Source: Bacteroidetes bacterium 4572_114 (GTDB lineage: Bacteria; Bacteroidota; Bacteroidia; Bacteroidales; 4484-276). From it: DNA of 16,303 nucleotides. The notes beneath the pieces were generated by a model. It made no database searches. It was given only the letters and a program-made list of their open reading frames with translations, and had not been told where the DNA came from. The DNA is taken from the NCBI GenBank assembly GCA_002254335.1, contig NIVA01000011.1:1-16303 (forward strand), in the 5' to 3' direction. How positions within the stretch are numbered: position 1 is the first letter of the stretch; every line of letters starts with the position of its first letter. A program made the translations under genes and the position numbers. Shown here piece by piece: positions 6,239 through 12,517 of this stretch.

Positions 6239-7972
6239 CTACGCCTGGCTTGATGCACGGGGTGGCTTAACAACCTCAAAAATATAAGCATCCCACGGGC
6301 CAATCTCCATCTCGATACCTTGCTCAAATACCTGATCCCTCGAAAAATTCAAATCTATTTTATTCCAAAGCAGCTCCTTGATTTGAAAATTGTGGATGTT
6401 GTTTAACCCCATTTCACCAAAGGCATGTTCAGGGATTTTTATCGTAAGTTTTTTTGTATTGTGCCTGTCGAAATTTACAACGAACAATAATTGCTGGTTT
6501 TGGGTGAACCGTAAATAGCTGTAAATTTTATCACGGTCAAAAATCAAATCATCGGTGTTGGCCCACATCAGGTCGTAAAACCTGCCCTGGCTTATGGCCT
6601 CGTTTCGCTGGCACAGGTGCAACAGTTTTTGATAAAATTGCCTGAGCTTGTGCTGATCGGCCGAAAGCTTGCCCCCATCAAATTTTCCATCGTTCATCCA
6701 TTTTTGATGTTCCGGGACATGAAAGTAATCGTATATTGTTGTGCGCCCGTTGTTTCCGCTAAACCCCGATGCTTCTTGTGCCGGTTCGCCAACCTCCTGG
6801 CCAAAATATATCATGGCCGGCCCGGTGTTCAATGTTGCCGAAACCGTCATTGCCGGGATGGCAGCTTTTGGGTCGCCGGCAAAGGCCGCAGAGGCCAACC
6901 TAATTTCATCGTGGTTTTCAATAAACCTCAGCATGTGGGCATCAATCCCATCCAAAACCTGCCAGCAATTCGTTATGGTACGTGCCGAGATATTTTTAAC
7001 AAGGATATTTTTAAGCGTGTCGTACAAGCCTATCTTATCATAAATAAAATCGAAACCCCCGCGCTTTATATAATTATGATACTCGAAAGGATTATAAATT
7101 TCGGCAATGAATAAAATTTCGGGAAAGGCATCCTTTACCTGTTTGATGGCCCACCCCCAAAACTCTACCGGTACCATTTCGGCCATGTCGCACCTAAACC
7201 CATCAACGTTTTTCCCAGCCCAGAAAAGCAAGATGTCCAACATTTTATTCCAGGTATCCGGAACGGGATCGAAGTGACAAGCTTTATTGTTTTCATAATC
7301 CACACCATAATTCAACTTTATGGTTTCGTACCAATCATTCCTTCCCGGATGGTTCGTGAATTGATCGTTTCCGGTAACCTTTGCGGGAATTTCTTTGTAC
7401 GGGGTTTTAGGAAGTTCATTTTTAATTTCTTCTAACCAGTTGATGTCTTCGGGCAATTCAAACTCCTGTCCGGGAAGGTAATAAAAGTTATTTTGCGCAT
7501 CGAAGGCTTTGGTAACATCATCATTGTCGCCAAAATTATTTTTATGGGATTTGTACTGCCTGAACACATGGTTGGGGACAAAGTCAATAATTGTTTTAAG
7601 TCCTGATTCGTGGGCCCGGTCAATCAATGCCATAAATTCCCCCATGCGTTTATTTACATCAATGGCCAGGTCAGGATCAACATCATAATAGTTTTTTATG
7701 GCATAGGGCGAACCTGCCCGGCCTTTTATCAGGGTTGGGTGATCATCGGGGATGCCAAAAGTTTCATAAGATGTCGTTTTGGCATGTTGAATGATCCCGG
7801 TGTACCAAATATGTGTAATCCCCAGGTCGCGGATGCTTTGCAAAGCTTTGGGCGTGAAGTCCTCAAATTTACCAACACCATTTTCCTGAAGTGTCCCATA
7901 GGGTTTACAATTGGTTTTGGTATTGCCAAAAAGCCGTGGGAGCACTTGATAGATCGTAATTTTTTTGTTCAT
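6239..7972 (-). CDS. GH13 alpha-amylase-family glycosidase, cytoplasmic
   Basis: This 577-aa glycoside hydrolase family 13 enzyme should act on alpha-1,4-glucans or maltodextrins. All four conserved regions are visible: DFVPNH (130-135), GFRCDMAE with nucleophile D262 and R260, the acid/base E291 in FIAEIYN, and ENHDE with H354-D355. A C-terminal beta-domain follows the barrel (about 480-570). There is no signal peptide (MNKKITIYQVLPRLFG), so it should act inside the cell. It starts 2 nt after the malQ stop, suggesting translational coupling and joint use with MalQ. The product specificity (maltogenic, transglycosylating or debranching) cannot be read from the motifs. Confidence 0.92.
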   Translation of the reverse strand: MNKKITIYQVLPRLFGNTKTNCKPYGTLQENGVGKFEDFTPKALQSIRDLGITHIWYTGIIQHAKTTSYETFGIPDDHPTLIKGRAGSPYAIKNYYDVDPDLAIDVNKRMGEFMALIDRAHESGLKTIIDFVPNHVFRQYKSHKNNFGDNDDVTKAFDAQNNFYYLPGQEFELPEDINWLEEIKNELPKTPYKEIPAKVTGNDQFTNHPGRNDWYETIKLNYGVDYENNKACHFDPVPDTWNKMLDILLFWAGKNVDGFRCDMAEMVPVEFWGWAIKQVKDAFPEILFIAEIYNPFEYHNYIKRGGFDFIYDKIGLYDTLKNILVKNISARTITNCWQVLDGIDAHMLRFIENHDEIRLASAAFAGDPKAAIPAMTVSATLNTGPAMIYFGQEVGEPAQEASGFSGNNGRTTIYDYFHVPEHQKWMNDGKFDGGKLSADQHKLRQFYQKLLHLCQRNEAISQGRFYDLMWANTDDLIFDRDKIYSYLRFTQNQQLLFVVNFDRHNTKKLTIKIPEHAFGEMGLNNIHNFQIKELLWNKIDLNFSRDQVFEQGIEMEIGPWDAYIFEVVKPPRASSQA

Positions 7973-7974
7973 TT

Positions 7975-9456
7975 CTAACGGTTATACAATTTGGAAATAT
8001 GGGCAAGCCACCCGGCTTTTTCAGTGGTAAGCTGGTCTTTTGTAAAACGCCACTGCCAGTTGCCTGCTGCTGTCCCGGGTGTGTTCATACGGGCTTCGCC
8101 CCCCAGTTCAAGTAAATCCTGAAGTGGGATTATCGCCATTTTGGCCACTGATGCCCACGCCAGCCTGATTATTTTTTTAATGATATTTTTATCATTGGCA
8201 TCAGCATAATCCAAGACCCTGTTTTTTATATGGCTTTCTAAGCTATGGTACCATCCGTTCAAGGTGTCGTTATCGTGTGTGCCGGTATAGGTTACGAAAT
8301 TTTCTTTGTAATTGTGTGGGAGGTAGCCGTTGCCTTCGTCAGCATCAAAGGCAAATTGCAAAATCTTCATCCCGGGAAATGCAAAGCTGTCCCTAAGTTC
8401 TTCAACTTCGTGTGTGATGATGCCGAGGTCTTCGGCAATGATGGGCAATTCGCCCATTTGGTTACGGATTATCTGGAAAAGTTCCATCCCGGGAGCCTGT
8501 GACCATTCGCCGTTGATGGCAGTTTCTTCGCCGTAAGTCACTGACCAGTAGGCTTCGAAGCCACGAAAGTGGTCAATCCTCACAAAATCATACAAATCCA
8601 ATGATGCTTTCACTCGGCCAATCCACCATTTGAACCCGTTGTTTTTCATTACATCCCAGTCATATAACGGGTTTCCCCACAATTGTCCGGTTTCACTAAA
8701 ATAGTCGGGCGGGACACCGGCAACTTTTATGGGCAAAAGGTTTTCGTCGAACTGAAAAAGGTGGGGGCTGCCCCATACATCGGCACTGTCGTGTGCCACA
8801 TACAGTGGGATATCGCCAATTATTGAAATGCCTTTTGAGTTGGCATGATGCTTAACTGAGTACCAATGTTTAAAGAAATAATACTGACAGAATTTATTGA
8901 AGCCGATCTCCTTTTCAGATTGGGCCGTAAAAGTTTTTAACGCTTCATTGTCCCTTGACCTGAATTGTTCGGGCCAGTCCCACCACGGCTTGCCATCAAA
9001 CTTTTCCTTCAGTGCCACAAACAGGGCATAGCCATGCAACCAGGAATCGTTTTCCTGGATGAACCGGTGATATGAACCGGGCAATTCATGCTGGTCCAGG
9101 AAATGGTTATAAGCAATTTTAAGCATTTCGCCTTTAAAATTGATCACTACACCATAATCAACCACGTCATCCTTAAAAACTATTTTGGTGGTCAAATCAT
9201 CAGCTTTCAGCAGGCCGTCAACCTTAATTTGGTCAAGGTCGATTAAAATAGGGTTTCCTGCAAAAATTGAAAAACACTGGTAGGGTGAATCCCCGTACCC
9301 TGTATGCCCCATTGGCAATACCTGCCAGAGTTTTTGACCTGCCAAAGCCAGATAGTCGATAAAGAGTTTGGCTTCATTTCCCAGCGAACCAATGCCATAT
9401 TTACCAGGTAAAGAGGTGGGGTGTAGCAGGATACCGCTGCTTCTGTTTTGTTCCAT
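7975..9456 (-). CDS. malQ: 4-alpha-glucanotransferase (amylomaltase, GH77)
   Basis: This 493-aa enzyme transfers alpha-1,4-glucan segments between maltodextrins, releasing glucose. The start SSGILLHPTSLPGKYGIGSLG is the classic GH77 N-terminus. The catalytic residues are seen as D295 in RIDHFRGF, E342 in AEDLG and D395 in TGTHDND. The GAP-type 250s-loop region (GVPPDYFSETGQLWGNPLYDW, in part) is intact. Length matches the compact bacterial MalQ type without N-terminal extensions. There is no signal peptide, so it is cytoplasmic. It begins 1 nt after the stop of the PepSY membrane gene and ends 2 nt before the GH13 gene, forming a tight three-gene leftward operon. Confidence 0.96.
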   Translation of the reverse strand: MEQNRSSGILLHPTSLPGKYGIGSLGNEAKLFIDYLALAGQKLWQVLPMGHTGYGDSPYQCFSIFAGNPILIDLDQIKVDGLLKADDLTTKIVFKDDVVDYGVVINFKGEMLKIAYNHFLDQHELPGSYHRFIQENDSWLHGYALFVALKEKFDGKPWWDWPEQFRSRDNEALKTFTAQSEKEIGFNKFCQYYFFKHWYSVKHHANSKGISIIGDIPLYVAHDSADVWGSPHLFQFDENLLPIKVAGVPPDYFSETGQLWGNPLYDWDVMKNNGFKWWIGRVKASLDLYDFVRIDHFRGFEAYWSVTYGEETAINGEWSQAPGMELFQIIRNQMGELPIIAEDLGIITHEVEELRDSFAFPGMKILQFAFDADEGNGYLPHNYKENFVTYTGTHDNDTLNGWYHSLESHIKNRVLDYADANDKNIIKKIIRLAWASVAKMAIIPLQDLLELGGEARMNTPGTAAGNWQWRFTKDQLTTEKAGWLAHISKLYNR

Positions 9457-9457
9457 A

Positions 9458-10015
9458 CTAGTGATATATCAAAAGAAAAACAATAGGGATAATTATTCCG
9501 GCTGCAGTTATCCATGCGCCACGGCGGGTAATGCCGTTTTTGCCCCTCAGGATAAAGAGGCCGCTGAAGGCCAGTAATACCAATCCGAGGGCATAAGCAT
9601 CCGAAAACCAAGTCCACCAAACAACAGGGTTGTAATGAAGGTAGTTAAACTCTTTAAAGATGGGCCTGCGCCTTGTTTTTTCGATTGTGCCCTCGCCCGT
9701 TTCAATATCGATGAGCGCACTACCGCCTTTCAGAAATATTTTTAGGGTGTATTCATTGGGGAAATAAAAGTTTTTGTAATAATCTTCCTCATTATAAGCC
9801 TTGAGGATTTCGATCACCTCTTGTTTAGTAATTTCTGTGCTAACAGGGTTTTCCAGTTGAATGGTTTTATGTGTCACAATAAAATTGGGGTTCCAGTCGT
9901 CGAGGTGGTTGATGGCAATCCCGGAGACCCCATAAATAATTGACATGAAAAAGAAAAAATACCCAAGGTCGCGATGGGTGGCGCGGTTCCATTTTCTCCA
10001 CTTTATTTTAGCCAT
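9458..10015 (-). CDS. PepSY-associated transmembrane-helix protein
   Basis: This 185-aa membrane protein resembles the PepSY-associated TM-helix group. A basic N-terminus with RATHRDLGYF (H14) leads into TM1 (about 18-36). A periplasmic PepSY-like segment follows (about 45-115, including LKIFLKGGSALIDIETGEG). LHYNPVVWWTWFSDAYALGL (H127) leads into TM2 (about 131-156), and TM3 is at about 164-183. His residues H14, H37 and H127 near membrane edges recall haem- or metal-binding relatives, but a function is not established. It is the first gene of the operon with malQ and the GH13 enzyme, an unexpected partner for glucan metabolism. Confidence 0.8.
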   Translation of the reverse strand: MAKIKWRKWNRATHRDLGYFFFFMSIIYGVSGIAINHLDDWNPNFIVTHKTIQLENPVSTEITKQEVIEILKAYNEEDYYKNFYFPNEYTLKIFLKGGSALIDIETGEGTIEKTRRRPIFKEFNYLHYNPVVWWTWFSDAYALGLVLLAFSGLFILRGKNGITRRGAWITAAGIIIPIVFLLIYH

Positions 10016-10383
10016 ATTTTTATATTTTTAAAATTAAACTACCAATTTATGAAAAAGTATTTATTTAGTTGATTTTGGATAAAATGAGCCTATTGATATT
10101 TAAGGTTCTTATCGTCATCCATCCAGACGGATCCATACGGGCTTACTACGTTTCGCTTGCTTCGCTTCGTACGGACAAGTTTTACTTCGTGTCATTCATT
10201 GTTATTTTTACTTACCCATATGGACTACCTTTGTGTCGCAAGTTTTGCACTGTGTGTGTTTTCTGAAGTCATTGAATTAATTTACTGCCAATGACTATCG
10301 AATGGCTACCAATGACAACTAATGACAACCATTGACAAAATTATTCGAGCTCACATAAAAATTATCCAGCTAAATAGGCCCAT
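10016..10383. other. Intergenic region upstream of the PepSY-malQ-GH13 operon
   Basis: No credible gene is present. The part next to 10015 is AT-rich and should carry the operon promoter, but I found no exact TAnnTTTG element. Positions 10118-10176 are GC-richer and hold a 10-bp near-duplication (CCAGACGGAT/CCATACGGGC) and CGTACGGAC, the reverse complement of a motif at 6161-6169. A decameric array follows at 10290-10340. Confidence 0.5.
10290..10340. repeat. Five-unit decameric tandem repeat
   Basis: The units are AATGACTATCG (11 bp), AATGGCTACC, AATGACAACT, AATGACAACC and ATTGACAAAA. A period near 10 bp places each AATGAC on the same helix face. It lies about 280 bp upstream of the leftward operon start and just beyond the terminator of the OB-fold gene. 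Confidence 0.7.
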
Positions 10384-10420
10384 AAAACAAAAGGCCGGCA
10401 CGCACTGGCATCCCGACCTT
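10384..10420 (-). terminator. Rho-independent terminator of the OB-fold protein gene
   Basis: On the minus strand AAGGTCGG (plus 10420-10413) pairs with CCGGCCTT (plus 10398-10391), with one G-U pair and a 14-nt loop, followed by TTTTGTTTT. It lies 20 bp past the stop codon of the leftward gene ending at 10441. Confidence 0.85.
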
Positions 10421-10440
10421 ATATTATTATTTAGGTTTCC

Positions 10441-10998
10441 TTATTTTTTTTCTTTGTACTTACTGGCAATGATCGAGTAAAACGAAAGATGGTCTTTGCC
10501 GCTCTCCTTCAATTCTGCACGGAGGTCGTTGATTTGTCCAAGCTCGGCATCGGGATCGTCGTCATGATGTTCGTGGCCTTCTTTTCCCCCGTGGATTTTC
10601 ATTTCCGAATCCGGGTTGTTGGCCATAACTTCGTTTTCCCAATTTGTGAGGTACGTCTCATCAATCCTTAGTTCATCTACTACGCCAATTACCATAACAT
10701 CGCTCCCTTCCAGTTCTTCACTAAAAGCAGCAATTTCATCACCAGTTGTAATTTTAATCCTTTCATCAGGATCTTCTCCCATGATAAACATTCGTTTCCC
10801 ACCATGCTTGCAAACATGGACGGCCGTGCCTTCTATTACAACTTCCTGACCAACATATTTGTCAGGGCTGGTTAAAAAATCCTCGCATGAAATCTTAACG
10901 GTTTTGTTCCGTTTTGATTTATTTTGAGCGGTTGAAATGTTACTATAAGCAACAAAGATAATTGCCAATGCCGATAAAATAAATAATTTTTTGTTCAT
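10441..10998 (-). CDS. Exported OB-fold-like protein with His/Asp-rich tail
   Basis: This 185-aa protein has a signal peptide (MNKKLFILSALAIIFVAYSN, likely cleavage after STA at residue 24). Residues about 38-107 look like a small OB-fold: DKYVGQEVVIEGTAVHVCKH, then GGKRMFIMG, then beta strands. The Cys63-x-His65-Gly-Gly-Lys motif recurs, as I recall, in Bacteroidota periplasmic OB-fold proteins, but its role is unclear to me. A His/Asp-rich stretch at 136-150 (HGGKEGHEHHDDDPD) could bind divalent metal. The C-terminus is charged. It is divergent from the Tudor-like gene and has its own promoter and terminator, so it is probably monocistronic. The function is unknown; periplasmic metal or redox handling is only an inference. 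Confidence 0.75.
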   Translation of the reverse strand: MNKKLFILSALAIIFVAYSNISTAQNKSKRNKTVKISCEDFLTSPDKYVGQEVVIEGTAVHVCKHGGKRMFIMGEDPDERIKITTGDEIAAFSEELEGSDVMVIGVVDELRIDETYLTNWENEVMANNPDSEMKIHGGKEGHEHHDDDPDAELGQINDLRAELKESGKDHLSFYSIIASKYKEKK

Positions 10999-11070
10999 AA
11001 TGCCTCCAATAAATTTAAGTTAAGTTATTTTTGATGTTTAATAAAAAGATGCATTTTTTTAATGCGCGTG

Positions 11071-11105
11071 CAAAGATAATTTTTTTTACTTTTCACAGTA
11101 TCAAA
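11071..11105 (-). promoter_or_regulatory. Bacteroidota-type promoter for the OB-fold protein gene
   Basis: The minus strand carries TATCTTTG (plus 11078-11071), an exact TAnnTTTG -7 element. A TTTG box (plus 11105-11102) lies 23 bp upstream, slightly longer than the common spacing. Transcription would start near 11063, giving a leader of about 65 nt before the ATG at 10998. Confidence 0.55.
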
Positions 11106-11153
11106 TATGTACAAATTTGAATATAATTGTGGTCATCTAAAAACTAAAATATT

Positions 11154-11687
11154 ATGGAAAATCAGGAAATAGGGATTGGATCAAGGGTCAAGCACCCGGA
11201 TTTTGGCCCCGGTGTTATTATTCAGCTAACCGGCGAAGCTTATGAAATTGTGTTTATGGAGCATGGCTGGCGCAAGATATTGCGGTCGTTTGAAGGCCTT
11301 GAAGTGATAGATGCCATGGAGCCGGACCGCGATTTGGTGAGTTATAGCCAGGTAGAAGACATGATGGTAAAAGTAATCAGAAGGTTTTCTGACGTGCAGG
11401 AAACAGTTGATCTTGGCGATAAATGGAAAGGCGGGAAGCTGATTTTGGAGCCGGGCAGGACCGATTTGTCATCGAAGGAAATCCCTATCAATGCTTTTTT
11501 TCACAAGATCGTGATGGTAAGGGACCGGCTCAGGGTGATGGAACAGCGGATAAACAGCAGTAACCTGGAGGAGGAAGAAAAGGTAAACCTGCAGCAATAC
11601 CTCACAAGGATTTATGGCAGCCTTACCAGTTTTAATGTTCTGTTTCAATTTAAATCAGATCAGTTTACCGGGGAGAGGGGCAAGTAG
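11154..11687 (+). CDS. Small protein with N-terminal Tudor/SH3-like domain (unknown function)
   Basis: This 177-aa soluble protein has no signal peptide or membrane segment. Residues 8-53 (GSRVKHPDFGPGVIIQL, then YEIVFMEHGWRKIL) resemble the small beta-barrel found at the C-terminus of UvrD/PcrA helicases and in CarD-like proteins, modules that contact RNA polymerase or nucleic acid. The rest (about 60-170) is predicted helical, with charged helices such as HKIVMVRDRLRVMEQRI and LEEEEKVNLQQYLTRIY, possibly a coiled coil. I do not recognise the full-length family. It could be an accessory factor for transcription or repair, but that rests only on the short domain resemblance. It is divergent from the OB-fold gene with 155 bp between them. 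Confidence 0.75.
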   Translation: MENQEIGIGSRVKHPDFGPGVIIQLTGEAYEIVFMEHGWRKILRSFEGLEVIDAMEPDRDLVSYSQVEDMMVKVIRRFSDVQETVDLGDKWKGGKLILEPGRTDLSSKEIPINAFFHKIVMVRDRLRVMEQRINSSNLEEEEKVNLQQYLTRIYGSLTSFNVLFQFKSDQFTGERGK

Positions 11688-11694
11688 GGGATGG

Positions 11695-11742
11695 GGAATG
11701 AGGAATGGAGTGTTGGAGGTCTGGAGTATTGGAGGAATGCAG
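11695..11742 (+). repeat. NNNTGGAG octad array after the Tudor-like gene
   Basis: Six in-register 8-bp units are present: GGAATGAG, GAATGGAG, TGTTGGAG, GTCTGGAG, TATTGGAG and GAATGCAG. The first unit starts 7 nt after the stop codon (11685-11687). The unit matches the minus-strand units of the 15256-15463 array (TGTTGGAG, TAATGGAG, TAGTGGAG). In both cases the array is sense with respect to the gene it follows. Confidence 0.75.
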
Positions 11743-11786
11743 TGGGGTGATGGCGCAAAGGAGAATTTCCAATTTGAGCAACTTTC

Positions 11787-11847
11787 GACAGGTTCTGCCC
11801 CCGATTGTCGCGAAAGTTTTCGAGATCGGGGCTGTCAGGTTTTTTTT
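11787..11847 (+). terminator. Terminator-like hairpin with eight-T run
   Basis: GACAG (11787-11791) and CCCCGAT (11799-11805) pair with ATCGGGG (11825-11831) and CTGTC (11832-11836), with a one-sided bulge. An inner CGAAA/TTTCG stem (11811-11822) folds within the loop. Eight T follow at 11840-11847. It is about 100 bp past the Tudor-like gene's stop and probably ends that transcript. Its CTGTCAGG edge links it to the palindromes at 2101-2265. Confidence 0.65.
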
Positions 11848-11854
11848 GATAGAC

Positions 11855-11880
11855 CTTTCAGAGTCCAAAGGGCCTGAAAG
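11855..11880. repeat. Second hairpin, CTTTCAG/CTGAAAG
   Basis: CTTTCAG (11855-11861) and CTGAAAG (11874-11880) form a 7-bp stem with a 12-nt loop that can nest a CC/GG pair. It has no T-run and lies 7 bp beyond the T tract of the preceding hairpin. Confidence 0.45.
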
Positions 11881-12033
11881 AGTCAAAGAGAAAATCAGCA
11901 AATATTGCGAGCGAAAAAATAGTTTTTGCAACAAACTCTCTAAACTCTAACTTCTTCTTTAATTAGGGGAAGCGGTCTGAAAACCAGAATCATCAATAAT
12001 AGGAATTCTTTCGGAAAAAGAGGCCGGGAATTT

Positions 12034-12417
12034 TCATGAAAGATTATTGTTTAACTTTCCTGGAGACCTTCGTTTGATGTACGAAGAGATAATATAAAAG
12101 ATACCGGGGATTAGAAACGGAAGTGAAAAAAACAGTGCGTTGCCAAATCCTGAAAAGACCTCACTGTATCCAATATAAAACCCGAGGGACAGGCCACTTA
12201 AAATCAGTAAAGGCCCGCCAATAATTTCGATAAACCAGCCCGAAATGTAAGCAGATAAAGCAAAGGCAAATACGGTAACTACAAACAAGGCATCAAACGA
12301 ATTATGTGCATTTTTAAATGTTTCAAATCCCTCACTAAGCATGAACGAGACAAAAAACACAATTCCGAGGAACCCTGTTAACCTGCCGTACCATCTGAAT
12401 GAGCGATATTTGTCCAT
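12034..12417 (-). CDS. Small four-helix membrane protein (unknown function)
   Basis: This 127-aa protein has four hydrophobic segments at about 12-28, 42-60, 62-82 and 92-112, a basic N-terminus (MDKYRSFRWYGR) and a basic tail (YIKRRSPGKLNNN). I see no catalytic or binding motif and do not recognise the family. It lies 88 bp downstream of lon on the same strand. The gap is filled by two heptad arrays, so co-transcription with lon is possible but not shown. Confidence 0.75.
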   Translation of the reverse strand: MDKYRSFRWYGRLTGFLGIVFFVSFMLSEGFETFKNAHNSFDALFVVTVFAFALSAYISGWFIEIIGGPLLILSGLSLGFYIGYSEVFSGFGNALFFSLPFLIPGIFYIISSYIKRRSPGKLNNNLS

Positions 12418-12422
12418 GGGGG

Positions 12423-12450
12423 AAAAGTTAAAAGTTTGAAGTAAAAAGTT
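12423..12450. repeat. AAAAGTT heptad array
   Basis: Four in-register 7-bp units are present: AAAAGTT, AAAAGTT, TGAAGTA and AAAAGTT. The array lies immediately upstream of the membrane-protein start codon (12417-12415), so it would be in that gene's leader. Confidence 0.6.
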
Positions 12451-12468
12451 TAATGCTATTTATTCATT

Positions 12469-12517
12469 GATCAACTACTACTGATCACAGATTACCGATC
12501 ACCTATTACCGATTACC
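12469..12517. repeat. GATTACC-type heptad array invading the lon 3' end
   Basis: Seven in-register units are present: GATCAAC, TACTACT, GATCACA, GATTACC, GATCACC, TATTACC and GATTACC. The lon stop codon (12508-12506) and its last three codons (Gly-Asn-Arg) lie inside the array, so the C-terminal residues of Lon are repeat-derived. It is the same family as 3382-3430 and 3611-3659. Confidence 0.8.

Larger units (their letters stand above)
11688..12033. other. 346-bp gap with octad array and two hairpins
   Basis: No gene is supported. An octad array directly follows the upstream stop, then a terminator-like hairpin ending in eight T (11787-11847), a second hairpin (11855-11880), and AT-rich sequence up to the end of the leftward membrane-protein gene. 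The two flanking genes converge here. Confidence 0.6.

Noticed and set aside
10069..10266. 65-codon open frame in the gap upstream of the PepSY gene
   Set aside because: It has no recognisable motif, the composition is repeat-like, and the reading crosses dispersed motifs; there is no support beyond an open frame.
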